Assembly: GCF_001899645.1 (NCBI RefSeq) | Contig: NZ_MKVV01000062.1 | Span: 7,703-71,702, forward strand | DNA length: 64,000 nucleotides | From: Pseudonocardia sp. 73-21 | Lineage (GTDB): Bacteria; Actinomycetota; Actinomycetes; Mycobacteriales; Pseudonocardiaceae | Direction of reading: 5' to 3' | Shown here: in pieces, positions 26,407 to 35,128 of the stretch | Position numbering within the stretch: position 1 is the first letter of the stretch | Layout of the letters: every line of letters starts with the position of its first letter | Translations under genes and position numbers: made by a program | The notes under the pieces: model-generated | Seen by the model: the letters and a program-made list of their open reading frames with translations, nothing else | Database searches by the model: none | Told to the model about the DNA's origin: nothing

Positions 26407-28212
26407 ATGTCGATCGAGCAGGCAGTGCGCACCGTGGGCGACACCGACACGCTCCTGTCCGCGTTCCGGCGCACCGTGGCCGACCGCGGAGGAGAGGTGG
26501 CCGTCCGCGCCCACGACGGTTCCCTGGCGCTGACCTGGGGTGATCTCGCCGAGCGGTCCACGGCGCTCGCCGCCGGGTTCGCGGCGCTGGGGCTCGGGCC
26601 GGGCCACACCGTCGCGCTGCTGCTGCGCAACCGTCCGGAGTTCTACCCCGTCGACCTGGCCGCCGTCACGATCGGCGCCGTCACCGTCTCGCTCTACGTC
26701 ACCTCGGCCCCACCGCAGTTGCAGCACGTGCTCTCCGACGCGGGGGTGTCCGCGGTGATCAGCGAGCGCGGGCTGGTCGGCGCCCTGGACGGGCTCGCGC
26801 TGCCGTCGCTGAGGTTCGTCGTCGACGGGGACGCGGACGGGGAGGCGCCGCCCGGGTGGCGGACGCTGGGCGACGTCGTGGCCGCGGGGGCCGGCACGGC
26901 GTTCGACCCGCCGCCGCCCGATCCCGGCGACGTCCTCACGATGATCTACACCAGCGGCACCACCGGGAAGCCGAAGGGTGTGCAGATCACCCACCGCGGG
27001 GTGCTGGCCACCGCCGTGGCCACCAACTCGGTGCTGGGCCTGCCGCCGGGCACCACGGTGATCTCCTGGCTGCCCTCGGCGCACGTCGGCGACCGCTGCG
27101 GCGGCTACTACATCCCGATGGTCACCGGCTGGGAGGTGGTGACGTGCGCCGACCCGCGGGCCGTCCTCGACGTGCTCGCCGGCGCGCACCCCGGTTACTT
27201 CTACGGGCCGCCGCGGATCTTCGAGAAGCTCCGGGCCGACTTCGACGTCTGGCGCGCCGGCCTCGCCGCGGACGTCCGCGAGTCGGTGGACGAGGGCCTG
27301 GCCGCCGGGTACGCGCAGGTCCGGGCCACGCAGGCGGGGGAGGTCGTGGCGACCGCGGTGGCCGAGGGGGCCGCGGCGTTCCGGGCCGGACCCCTGCAGG
27401 ACTGGAAGCGCAGCGTCGGGATCGACCGGCTGGTCGTCGTCCTCGTCGCGACGGCCCCGAACCCCGGCCCGATCATGGAGTTCTTCCACGCGATCGGCAC
27501 GCCGATGGGCGAGGCGTACGGGCTCACCGAGAGCAGCGGCTCGGGCACCGTCGTCGCACCGGACGCCATCCGGATCGGGAAGGTCGGTACGGCGTCGCGG
27601 GGCATCGAGGTCCGCATCGACGACACGGGGGAGGTCCTGCTGCGGGGTCCGCAGGTCATGGCCGGCTACCACAACCTGCCCGAGGCCACCGCCGCCGCGA
27701 TCGACCCGGACGGCTGGCTGCACACCGGCGACCTGGGCGCGCTCGACGCCGACGGCTACCTCTCCATCGTCGGCCGCGCCAAGGAGCTGATCATCAGCGC
27801 GCAGGGCAAGAACATCGCGCCGGTCACCGTCGAGTCGGCGATCGGCCCGCGCAGCCCGCTGATCGGGCAGATCTGCTGCGTCGGCGACGCCCGGCCCTAC
27901 CTCGTGGCGCTGATCGTCCTGGACCCGGTCTACGCGGCGAGCTGGGCGGCCCGGCACGGCGTCACGGTGGACGAGGTGGCCCGCGACGAGCGGGCGCTGG
28001 CGGAGATCCGCGCCGCCGTCGAGGAGGGCAACGCGCAGCTGTCGCGGCCCGAGCAGGTCAAGCGGTTCCGGGTCCTCGCGACGGAGTGGCTGCCCGGCGG
28101 CGAGGAGCTGACGCCCACGGCCAAGCTGCGGCGCCACCGGATCGTCGAGCGCTACGCCGAGGTCATCGACGGGCTCTACGCCGACGGTTTCCACGCAGGG
28201 GAGGTCTCGTGA
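26407..28212 (+). CDS. Long-chain acyl-CoA synthetase (FadD15/FAA1-like)
   Basis: A 601-residue AMP-binding ligase of the long-chain class. The ATP loop is YTSGTTGKPKGVQITH. Other motifs are YGLTESSGSG, GWLHTGDLGALD, GRAKELIISAQGKNIAP and, near the end, TPTAKLRRHRIVERYAEVI. It has the extra linker of long-chain enzymes (VRATQAGEVVATAVAEGAAA). It opens a five-gene operon with two crotonases, a thiolase and an SDR, each overlapping the next by 4-8 bases. It would commit a fatty or branched acid to the beta-oxidation cycle encoded behind it. A degenerate operator box lies upstream. Confidence 0.93.
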   Translation: MSIEQAVRTVGDTDTLLSAFRRTVADRGGEVAVRAHDGSLALTWGDLAERSTALAAGFAALGLGPGHTVALLLRNRPEFYPVDLAAVTIGAVTVSLYVTSAPPQLQHVLSDAGVSAVISERGLVGALDGLALPSLRFVVDGDADGEAPPGWRTLGDVVAAGAGTAFDPPPPDPGDVLTMIYTSGTTGKPKGVQITHRGVLATAVATNSVLGLPPGTTVISWLPSAHVGDRCGGYYIPMVTGWEVVTCADPRAVLDVLAGAHPGYFYGPPRIFEKLRADFDVWRAGLAADVRESVDEGLAAGYAQVRATQAGEVVATAVAEGAAAFRAGPLQDWKRSVGIDRLVVVLVATAPNPGPIMEFFHAIGTPMGEAYGLTESSGSGTVVAPDAIRIGKVGTASRGIEVRIDDTGEVLLRGPQVMAGYHNLPEATAAAIDPDGWLHTGDLGALDADGYLSIVGRAKELIISAQGKNIAPVTVESAIGPRSPLIGQICCVGDARPYLVALIVLDPVYAASWAARHGVTVDEVARDERALAEIRAAVEEGNAQLSRPEQVKRFRVLATEWLPGGEELTPTAKLRRHRIVERYAEVIDGLYADGFHAGEVS

Positions 28213-29066
28213 CGGCAGTGCTGATGGACGTCGCCGACGGCGTCGCGCTGATCAGGCTCAACCGGCCCGAACGCCTCAACGCCTACGACGACGAGCTCGG
28301 CGAGGGACTGTTCGGGTTCCTCGGCGAGGCCGCGGACCGCTCCGACGTCCGCGCGATCGTGCTCACCGGGGCCGGGCGCGGGTTCTGCGCGGGCGCCGAC
28401 TTCACGGTGCTCGGTGACCTCGGCGACGGCTCCCGTGCGTTCGCCGAGCCGTTCAGCCCGTTCTCGACGCCGCGCACGATCGCCAAACCGGTGATCGCCG
28501 CCGTCAACGGGGCCTGCGTGGGGATCGGGCTGCTCGTCGCGCTGATGTGCGACCTGCGGTTCACCACGCCGGAGGCGAAGATCGGCACGGGGTTCGCCAC
28601 GCACGGGCTGGTGGCCGAGCAGGGTCTCGCGTGGCTGCTGTCGCGGTCGGTCGGCCCGACCCGGGCCGCGGACCTGCTGTTCTCCGGGCGGCTGGTCACC
28701 GGCGCGGACGCCGCGGCCTACGGGCTCGTCACCGACGTGCACCCCGCCGACGAGCTGCTCGAGCGCACCCTGGACTACGCCCGCGGGCTCGCCACCTGGT
28801 CCTCGCCCGCGTCGATGGCGGCGATGAAGTGGCAGCTCCTGCGCGCCGAGGACTCCGACCTGCAGGGAGCGATCGACGACGCCGACGAGCTGACGCGCCG
28901 CTCGCTGACCGGGCGCGACTTCGTGGAGGTCGGGGCCCGGCTGGGCCGCGGCGAGCGCCCCGACTTCCCGCCCCTGCCCCCGACCCGGCTCGGCGCGGCG
29001 CCGCCCGTCGAGCTGCTGGTACCCCCCGACCGTGAGGACGCCCCGAGCATGAGGACCCAGGCATGA
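28209..29066 (+). CDS. Enoyl-CoA hydratase/isomerase family protein
   Basis: A 285-residue crotonase. The oxyanion-hole segments are GRGFCAGADFTVLGDL and NGACVGIGLLVALMCDLRF; downstream LVAEQGLAWLLSRSVGPTRAADLLFSG is typical. The acidic residue at the second catalytic position is in ATHGLVAEQG. It adds water to, or isomerises, enoyl-CoA. The GTG overlaps the ligase stop (GTGA) and the next crotonase starts on its stop (ATGA), so it lies in the middle of a coupled operon. The C-terminal 25 residues after PPLPPTRLGAAPP form an extra tail. Confidence 0.9.
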   Translation: MTAVLMDVADGVALIRLNRPERLNAYDDELGEGLFGFLGEAADRSDVRAIVLTGAGRGFCAGADFTVLGDLGDGSRAFAEPFSPFSTPRTIAKPVIAAVNGACVGIGLLVALMCDLRFTTPEAKIGTGFATHGLVAEQGLAWLLSRSVGPTRAADLLFSGRLVTGADAAAYGLVTDVHPADELLERTLDYARGLATWSSPASMAAMKWQLLRAEDSDLQGAIDDADELTRRSLTGRDFVEVGARLGRGERPDFPPLPPTRLGAAPPVELLVPPDREDAPSMRTQA

Positions 29067-29845
29067 GTGAACAGTTCGGCCCGGTGACCGTCACGGTCGC
29101 CGACGGGGTGGCGACGGTGCTGGTGGACAGCCCGCCGGTCAACGCCATGGGCACCGCCGTGATCGACGGGCTCGGGCGCGCCGCCGCGTGCGTCGGCCCG
29201 GACCACGGGGTGCGCGTGGTGGTGCTCGCCGGGGCGGGCACCGCCGCGTTCATGGCCGGAGCCGACATCGGCGAGTTCGAGGCCCTGCGCGCCGAGCCCG
29301 GGGCGATGGACGAGCACAGCCTCCGCGCCCGCGCGGTGTTCGACGCCTGGCAGGCCCTGCCGCAGCCGCTGATCGCCGCGGTGCAGGCGAGCGCCGTGGG
29401 CGGCGGGCTGGAGATCGCCCTGATCTGCGACCTCATCGTCGCCGACCCGGGCGCGCGGTTCGGGCTGCCCGAGGTGAAGCTCGGTCTCATCCCCGGGGGC
29501 GGCGGCACCCAGCGGCTGCCCGCCCGGATCGGCACCGCCGCGGCCAAGGAGCTGCTGTTCCTCGGGTCGCTCGTCGACGCGCAGCGCGCGCTCGCGCTGG
29601 GGCTGGTCAACCGCGTCAGCGAACCCGGCGGCGCCCTCGCCGCGGCCCACGAGCTGGCGGCCCGGATCGCGGCGCTGCCCCGCGTCGCCGTGACGGCGGC
29701 CAAACGGGCCGTCGACGGGGCCGTGCTCGGTCCGGCGCTCGACCGCGAGCGCGAGATCTTCCTGGAGACGTTCGCGTCGAAGGACTTCGAGGAGGGCTTC
29801 GCGGCCTTCCTGGAGAAGCGGAAGCCGGTGTTCAGCCATGAGTGA
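29063..29845 (+). CDS. Enoyl-CoA hydratase
   Basis: A 260-residue crotonase with both catalytic glutamate motifs of true hydratases: SAVGGGLEIALICDLIVA for the oxyanion hole, and GLPEVKLGLIPGGGGTQRLP containing the two acidic residues. The N-terminal DSPPVNAM and MAGADIGEFEAL are normal. It is the second crotonase of the operon and the more classical one, so it probably hydrates the trans-2-enoyl-CoA while its neighbour handles a variant substrate. The start overlaps the previous stop by four bases and the end overlaps the thiolase start by eight. Confidence 0.92.
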   Translation: MSEQFGPVTVTVADGVATVLVDSPPVNAMGTAVIDGLGRAAACVGPDHGVRVVVLAGAGTAAFMAGADIGEFEALRAEPGAMDEHSLRARAVFDAWQALPQPLIAAVQASAVGGGLEIALICDLIVADPGARFGLPEVKLGLIPGGGGTQRLPARIGTAAAKELLFLGSLVDAQRALALGLVNRVSEPGGALAAAHELAARIAALPRVAVTAAKRAVDGAVLGPALDREREIFLETFASKDFEEGFAAFLEKRKPVFSHE

Positions 29846-31034
29846 TGCCCTGCTGCTGGGCGGTGCCCGCACCCCGTTCGGCCGCTTCGGTGGCGCGATC
29901 CGTGACGTCGCCAGCGTCGAGCTCGCCGCGTTCGGGATGCGCGCCGCGCTGGAGCGCGTCGGCGTGGCGCCCGACGACGTCGACGAGGTGTACTCCGGCG
30001 TCACGATCCCGGCCGAGGAGGCGCTGGACGGCTCCATCCCGGCCCGGGTCGCGATGCTGCGGGCCGGCATCCCCTCCGACCGGCTGTCGCTGACGATCGA
30101 CCGCGCGTGCTGCTCGTCGATGACGGCGGTGCAGCTCGCCGCCCGGGCCATCCGCAGCGGCGACGCCGACGTCGTGCTCGCCGGGGGCGCGGACAACATG
30201 GGGCGCGCCGCGTTCCTCATGACGCCCTCGATCCGCTGGGGCATCCGCCGCGGCGGCCCGACCCTGAAGGACCCGATGGCCGAGCCGGGCTCCGACATCG
30301 GCGGCAAGCCCGTGGCCGTCGACGCCGGGGAGGTGGCGGCCGAGCACGGGATCACGCGCGAGGAGTCCGACCGCTTCGCGGTGCGGTCGCACCGCGAGTA
30401 CTTCCGGGCCCGCGACGCCGGCTTCTTCGCCGACGAGATCGTGCCGTTCGAGGCCGCCGACGGCACCACTCTCGAGGAGGACGAGGGCCCGCGCCCCGAC
30501 TCGTCGCCGGAGAAGCTGGGCCGCCTGAAGACGATCTTCGACGGGCCGATCGTGACGCCGGGCAACGCACCCGGGCAGGACGCGGGGGCCTGCTACGTCG
30601 TGCTGGTCTCGGAGCGGTTCGCCGCCGAGCACGGGCTCACCGCGCTCGCCCGGATCGCCGGAACCGGGAGCGTGGCCCGCGCCCCGCGCGAGATCGCCGT
30701 CGCCCCGGCCCCGGCGATGGAGAAGGCCCTGGCGGGCGTGGGCTGGGCGCTGGCCGACCTCGACGTGCTGGAGATCAACGAGGCGTTCGCGTGCGTGCCG
30801 CTGACGTCGGCGCGGGTGCTGGCCCGCGGCGACCGGGCGGTCGAGGAGTCGGTGCTGGGGCGGCTCAACCCCAACGGCGGCGCGGTGGCCATCGGGCACC
30901 CGCCCGGGGCGTCCGGGGCGCGGCTCGTGCTCACGCTGGCCCGGGAGCTGCGGCGGCGCGGCGGCGGGCGCGGGGCGGCGTCGATCTGCGGGGGGCTCGG
31001 GCAGGCGGACGCCGTGGCGCTGGACGGCCGGTGA
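29838..31034 (+). CDS. Acetyl-CoA acyltransferase (thiolase)
   Basis: A 398-residue thiolase. The nucleophile Cys is in IDRACCSSMTAVQLAAR (about residue 91). The His of NEAFACVPLTSARVLAR and GHPPGASGAR and the C-terminal Cys of SICGGLGQAD complete the active site. It would release acetyl-CoA or propionyl-CoA from 3-ketoacyl-CoA. The ATG lies within the last eight bases of the hydratase gene, and the next SDR starts on its stop (GTGA). No 3-hydroxyacyl-CoA dehydrogenase is in this operon; the one at 36057-36923 could fill in. Confidence 0.93.
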   Translation: MSDALLLGGARTPFGRFGGAIRDVASVELAAFGMRAALERVGVAPDDVDEVYSGVTIPAEEALDGSIPARVAMLRAGIPSDRLSLTIDRACCSSMTAVQLAARAIRSGDADVVLAGGADNMGRAAFLMTPSIRWGIRRGGPTLKDPMAEPGSDIGGKPVAVDAGEVAAEHGITREESDRFAVRSHREYFRARDAGFFADEIVPFEAADGTTLEEDEGPRPDSSPEKLGRLKTIFDGPIVTPGNAPGQDAGACYVVLVSERFAAEHGLTALARIAGTGSVARAPREIAVAPAPAMEKALAGVGWALADLDVLEINEAFACVPLTSARVLARGDRAVEESVLGRLNPNGGAVAIGHPPGASGARLVLTLARELRRRGGGRGAASICGGLGQADAVALDGR

Positions 31035-31816
31035 CGGCCCTCTCGGCGTTCAGCCCGACGGCGTTGGCGGGTCGCGTCGCGCTGGTCACGGGCGGTGGGA
31101 CGGGCATGGGCGCGGCGATCGCCGCCGGCTACGCCGCGCTGGGCGCCGACGTGGCGGTGCTCAGCCGCAACGTCGAGCACCTGCGCGCGGTCGCCGACCC
31201 GATCGTCGCGGCCGGTGGGCGGGCCCTCGCCGTGCAAGCCGACGTCCGCGACCCGGACGCGGTGGCGGCCGCCGTCGCCGCGACGGTGGCGGAGTTCGGC
31301 CGGATCGACGTGCTGGTGAACTCCGCGGCCGGCAACTTCCGCTGCGCCGCCGCCGACCTCTCGCCCAACGCCTGGCGCACGGTGGTCGACATCGACCTCA
31401 ACGGCACGTTCTTCTGCTCCCAGGCCGCGGCCGCCGCGATGCGGGGCGGCGGCGCGATCCTCAACGTCACCGGCGACTTCGTCGACACCCACGGTGACCG
31501 CATGGCCCACGCCGCCGCGGCGAAGGCCGGCATCGCGAACCTCACGCGCACGCTGGCCAAGGAGTGGGGTCCGGCCGGGATCCGGGTGAACGCCCTGGCC
31601 CCGGGCCCCTTCGAGACCGACGGCGGCACCCAGGCGCTGGGCCGCCGCGAGGCCTTCGCCGAGATCGGGGCGGCGCTGCCGCTGGGCCGGGTGGGGCGGA
31701 TGGACGAGATCGTGGCCGCCGCGGTGTTCCTGGTGTCCGACGCGGCGACGTTCGTCACCGGCGCGACCCTGACGGTCGACGGCGGCCACTCCTGGAGCGG
31801 CTACCACCTGCCGTAG
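31031..31816 (+). CDS. 2,4-dienoyl-CoA reductase-like SDR
   Basis: A 261-residue short-chain dehydrogenase with the glycine motif VTGGGTGMGAAIAAGYAALG, NSAAGNFRCAAADLSPNAW and LAPGPFETDGG. In place of the catalytic YxxxK it has AHAAAAKAG: the Lys is kept and the Tyr is absent. This is the known arrangement in peroxisomal-type 2,4-dienoyl-CoA reductases, and the sequence NSAAGNF also points there. The role would be clearing double bonds from unsaturated acyl-CoA during beta-oxidation. Last gene of the operon; a strong hairpin follows 19 bp after the stop. Confidence 0.85.
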   Translation: MTALSAFSPTALAGRVALVTGGGTGMGAAIAAGYAALGADVAVLSRNVEHLRAVADPIVAAGGRALAVQADVRDPDAVAAAVAATVAEFGRIDVLVNSAAGNFRCAAADLSPNAWRTVVDIDLNGTFFCSQAAAAAMRGGGAILNVTGDFVDTHGDRMAHAAAAKAGIANLTRTLAKEWGPAGIRVNALAPGPFETDGGTQALGRREAFAEIGAALPLGRVGRMDEIVAAAVFLVSDAATFVTGATLTVDGGHSWSGYHLP

Positions 31817-31835
31817 GGAGTGCGGCTGCGCCGCC

Positions 31836-31877
31836 CGTGCGCGGATATCGGTGCCAGGGCACCGATATCCGCGCACG
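31836..31877 (+). terminator. Hairpin with 20-bp perfect arms behind the beta-oxidation operon
   Basis: A 20-bp inverted repeat (CGTGCGCGGATATCGGTGCC and its exact reverse complement) is separated by only two bases. It begins 19 bp after the stop of the last gene of the operon. There is no T-run, which is normal for actinobacterial terminators. The next gene lies on the other strand. Confidence 0.8.
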
Positions 31878-32014
31878 ACCTCGGCCGGGCCCGGCGACCG
31901 GCTCATGATCGGCGAGCGTGGTCACCAGCGGTCAGATGTGGCCGTGCCCGACCCCACTCCTGGCGATCATGGCCAAGCGGGGCGACGCGGCCGGTACGGC
32001 CCACCGGGGTGGTG

Positions 32015-32119
32015 CCCGTGATCACCGTTGGGGGACGCGCGGCCGTGTCCGCGGCGGTTGGTGGTCCCCGAACGCTGATCTGTGGACGGCAGGGGCCCGT
32101 GATCGTCGGTCGGGGACGC
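32015..32119 (+). repeat. Degenerate direct repeats in a gene-free stretch
   Basis: The segments at 32015-32038 and 32096-32119 agree at 20 of 24 positions (CCCGTGATC and GGGGACGC are identical). They lie in the 31878-32229 stretch, for which I see no gene. Several GATCATGG or GATCACC blocks recur nearby, giving the look of a decayed intergenic repeat family. Confidence 0.5.
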
Positions 32120-32168
32120 CGAGTCGTCGCAGAGGCGGCTCCGTGTCCCGAGGCGGTGATCATGGCCC

Positions 32169-32216
32169 GGCCGCCCGGCCGCCCGGCCGCCCGGCCGCCC
32201 GGCCGCCCGGCCGCCC
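32169..32216 (+). repeat. Perfect 8-bp tandem repeat, six copies
   Basis: GGCCGCCC occurs six times in a row just downstream of the stop of the dimeric-barrel gene (32230). An 8-bp unit would not preserve a frame, in line with its position outside genes. It may vary in number between strains. Confidence 0.9.
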
Positions 32217-32229
32217 GACCCGCCGGGCC

Positions 32230-32802
32230 CTACAGCGACCAGGCCAGCGGCTCCAGCTCCACCGTGCTGCGCGCGCGGACACCGGGGGGCAGCTGCTCGC
32301 CCAGGGCCGAGGCGTCGGCGTCGTCGGGCAGCTCCCACATCTCGACGATCTCGCACAGGTCGCCGATGGTGGACTCGAACGCGCCGGCGAGGTGCCAGCC
32401 GTCGGGACCGGGGAGCCGCGGCCACGCAGCCCGGCCGCCGCCGTAGCCGACGCGGTAGGTCACCTGCAGGCAGCGGGACCCGCCGGCGGGCCGGAAGTCC
32501 GGGCAGTGCGGCGCGGGGCTGAGCAGGCGCAGCACCTCGTCCTGGAGCACCGTGGCGAGCTTGGCCATCGCCTCCTCGTGGCGCGGGTGCTCCGCCGCCG
32601 CGGTGAGCGCCCCGACGACGGCGTTGGCGTCGGGCAGCTCCCACAGGTCCACCATCGTGCCCGGCTCCCCGGACGTCGACGCCCAGGCGCGGCGCAGCGT
32701 CATACCGCTGCGTTCGAAGCCCTTCTTCAGCCACGCGACGGTGTCGCCGAGGTCGGCGAGCCGGCCGGGCACCGGGGTGAGGGTGGCGTGCATGAACAGC
32801 AT
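32230..32802 (-). CDS. Putative tandem dimeric alpha/beta-barrel (NIPSNAP-like) protein
   Basis: A 190-residue protein of two similar halves. Each has a helix followed by the pattern ...VDLWELPDANAVV or ...VEMWELPDDADAS, the ferredoxin-like barrel strand typical of NIPSNAP/EthD-type proteins. The start ATG follows the ligase stop with no gap (TAGATG), so it is the last gene of the ligase operon. Homologues of similar shape are often found beside acyl-CoA genes but their role is unknown. The 3' flank is the gene-free repeat region. Confidence 0.6.
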   Translation of the reverse strand: MLFMHATLTPVPGRLADLGDTVAWLKKGFERSGMTLRRAWASTSGEPGTMVDLWELPDANAVVGALTAAAEHPRHEEAMAKLATVLQDEVLRLLSPAPHCPDFRPAGGSRCLQVTYRVGYGGGRAAWPRLPGPDGWHLAGAFESTIGDLCEIVEMWELPDDADASALGEQLPPGVRARSTVELEPLAWSL

Positions 32803-34311
32803 CTACAGCTCCCGGAGCGCTCGTTTGAGGATCTTCCCGTTCGCGTTGCGGGGCAGCTCGTCGAGCAGGCGGAGGCGGCGGGGGCGCTTGTAGTCGGCCA
32901 GCTCGTCCGCGACGCCCGCCACGAGCGACTCCAGCGTCAGCTTCGGGTCGTTGCTGACCACGCAGGCCAGCGGCGTCTCGCCCCAGCGCTCGTCGGGCAC
33001 CCCGATCACGGCCACGTCGACGACGGCGGGATGCAGGCGCAGCGCCCGCTCCACCTCGGCCGGGTAGACGTTGAGCCCGCCGGAGATCAACATGTCCTTG
33101 GCCCGGTCGACGATCGTGAAGTACCCGAGGCCGTCGGTCAGCGCCAGGTCACCGGTGTGCAGCCAGCCGTCGCGGATCGTCGCGGCGGTGGCCGCGGGAT
33201 CGCGCCAGTAGCCCTGCATCACGCACGGCCCGGAGATCACGAGCTCGCCGACCTCACCGGCAGGCACCTCGTCGCCGTACTCGTCGACGATCCGGCAGCG
33301 CTGGAACGGCAGCGGCTTGCCCGCCCACCCGATCCGGGTCAGTGCCTCGGCGGCGGGCAGCAGCAGGTTGTAGCCGCAGCCCTCGGTGAGCCCGTAGGCG
33401 CCGCTGAGCGGTACCCCGCGGTCCTGGTAGGTGCGCAGCAGCTCCATCGACGCGGGCGCGCCCCCGTAGGTGGGGCTGCGCAGGCCCGACAGGTCGCGCT
33501 TGGCGAACCCGGGGCTGGCCGCCATGATCTGGTAGATCACCGGCACGAGCTTGAGCATGGTGACGCCGAGGCGCTCGATGTCGTCCAGGAGGTGGACGGG
33601 GTCGAGCTCGCGCTCGATGACCATGCTCGCCCCGGCCTGCAGGAACGGCAGCCCGATGGAGAGCACCGACCCGGCGAAGGCCAGCGGAGCGGGCAGCACC
33701 ACGCGGTCGTCGGGGTGCAGGCCCTCGGCGTTGATCACCGCGATCGCCGTGCCCGCGGCGTTGCCGTGGCTGATCACCGCGGCCTTGGAGTGCCCGGTGG
33801 TGCCGCTGGTGTAGACGAGCAGCAGCGGGTCGGCCGGCGTGACGTCGTCGGCGGCCCGCACCGGTTCGGCGTCGTAGAGGGCGTCGGCCGACGGGGTGCC
33901 GTCGAGGAAGTACGCGTCGGCGACCTGGGGGAGCACGCCGTCCAGCCGGTCGGCGAAGAACGTCTCGGCGATCAGCAGGCTCAGCCCGGCGTTGCCGGTC
34001 ATATAGGCCATCTCGCCTGCCGCGAGCCGGATGTTGAACGGCACGAAGACCGCGCCGAGCCGGGCGCAGGCGATGAGCGTCTCGAAGAACTCGGGCGTGT
34101 TGCGGGAGAGGAACCCGACGCGGTCGCCCTTCGCGATTCCGGCCGCGCGCAGCCCGCCCGCGAGCCGCGCGGACCGGTCCTCGAGCTCGGCCCAGGTGAT
34201 CGCGCGTCCGTCGAACAGGATCACCGTGCGGTCGGGGGCGTAGCGGGCCCAGAACGCCGGCCACTCGTCCACGGACTGCACGGTGCCGATCTCGTGCTCG
34301 GTCCGGTCCAT
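32803..34311 (-). CDS. Acyl-CoA synthetase (FadD-like)
   Basis: A 502-residue AMP-binding ligase with all main motifs: LLVYTSGTTGHSKAAVISH, GAYGLTEGCGYN, DGWLHTGDLALTDGLGYF, VDRAKDMLISGGLNVYP and ELPRNANGKILKRALREL with the catalytic Lys. It should activate an organic acid for the pathway. It follows the crotonase gene by ten bases and precedes the dimeric-barrel gene with zero spacing, in an operon that begins with a degenerate ligase-like protein at 35985. The start codon ATG at 34311 gives MDRTEHEIGTVQSVDEWPAF. Confidence 0.92.
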   Translation of the reverse strand: MDRTEHEIGTVQSVDEWPAFWARYAPDRTVILFDGRAITWAELEDRSARLAGGLRAAGIAKGDRVGFLSRNTPEFFETLIACARLGAVFVPFNIRLAAGEMAYMTGNAGLSLLIAETFFADRLDGVLPQVADAYFLDGTPSADALYDAEPVRAADDVTPADPLLLVYTSGTTGHSKAAVISHGNAAGTAIAVINAEGLHPDDRVVLPAPLAFAGSVLSIGLPFLQAGASMVIERELDPVHLLDDIERLGVTMLKLVPVIYQIMAASPGFAKRDLSGLRSPTYGGAPASMELLRTYQDRGVPLSGAYGLTEGCGYNLLLPAAEALTRIGWAGKPLPFQRCRIVDEYGDEVPAGEVGELVISGPCVMQGYWRDPAATAATIRDGWLHTGDLALTDGLGYFTIVDRAKDMLISGGLNVYPAEVERALRLHPAVVDVAVIGVPDERWGETPLACVVSNDPKLTLESLVAGVADELADYKRPRRLRLLDELPRNANGKILKRALREL

Positions 34312-34321
34312 GCGGGCTCCC

Positions 34322-35128
34322 TCAGTGGTCGGTGAACGTCGGCAGCCGGCGCTCGCCCACGGCCCGGACGCCCTCGGCGAAGTCGGCGGTGCCCGTGAGC
34401 AGGACCTGTGTGCGGTTCTCGAACTCGAGCACCTGGTCGAGCGAGGCGCCGTCGCGGGAGAGGTCGAGCAGCGACTTGGTCATGCGCACCGACATCGGCG
34501 CCGTCGTCGCGATCTCCGCGGCGAGCGCGTGGGCCGTCGCGAGCCCCTCGCCGGCGGGCACGACCCGCCCGACGAGCCCGATCCGCTCGGCCTCGGCGGC
34601 GTCGACGGTGCGACCGGTGTAGAGGATCTCGGCGGCGCGCTCCCAACCGATGATGCGCGGCAGGAAGTAGGTGCTGCCCAGGTCGCCGCCCGACGCGCCC
34701 AGCTTCACGAACGCGGCGCTGAACGACGCGGTGGGCTCCGCGACGCGCAGGTCGGCGGCGCAGGCCAGCGACAGCCCGCCGCCCGCGGCGACCCCGCCGA
34801 CCATCGCGACCACCGGCTGCGGGATCCGGCGCAGCGCGCTGACCAGCCCGCTCACGGCCTGCTGCAGCGCGTAGCGCTCCTGCACGTGCCCGACCGACGG
34901 ATCCCACGCCGCACCGGCCGCCTGCTCCTTGAGGTCGATCCCCGAGCAGAACGCGCGCCCGGTGCCGGTGAGCACCACCACGCGCTGTGACAGGTCGGCG
35001 TGCAGCGCACCCAGGGCGGCGTACAGCTCCCGGACCAGCGCGTAGTCGAGAGCGTTGAGCCGGTCGGGCCGGTCGAGCCGCAGCGTGGTGACGGGCCCGT
35101 CGCGCTCGACGACGAGGCCGGCGTTCAC
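34322..35128 (-). CDS. Enoyl-CoA hydratase/isomerase family protein
   Basis: A 268-residue crotonase. Oxyanion-hole loops are FCSGIDLKEQAAG and GGVAAGGGLSLACAADLRVA. The second catalytic stretch, KLGASGGDLGSTYFLPRIIG, has Gly-Gly-Asp where many hydratases have Glu, an arrangement found in carnitine-racemase or dienoyl-isomerase relatives, so isomerase activity is as likely as hydration. The GTG start overlaps the stop of the upstream ligase-like gene (GTGA). Second gene in the leftward operon that starts at the operator box at 35991. Confidence 0.9.
   Translation of the reverse strand: MNAGLVVERDGPVTTLRLDRPDRLNALDYALVRELYAALGALHADLSQRVVVLTGTGRAFCSGIDLKEQAAGAAWDPSVGHVQERYALQQAVSGLVSALRRIPQPVVAMVGGVAAGGGLSLACAADLRVAEPTASFSAAFVKLGASGGDLGSTYFLPRIIGWERAAEILYTGRTVDAAEAERIGLVGRVVPAGEGLATAHALAAEIATTAPMSVRMTKSLLDLSRDGASLDQVLEFENRTQVLLTGTADFAEGVRAVGERRLPTFTDH

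Noticed and set aside
26269..28194. 641-residue minus-strand frame
   Set aside because: Antisense shadow of the long-chain ligase gene; Arg/Gly/Asp-rich with no family pattern.
31918..34335. 805-residue plus-strand frame
   Set aside because: Covers the repeat region and the antisense of a well-supported ligase and its neighbour; no homology visible.
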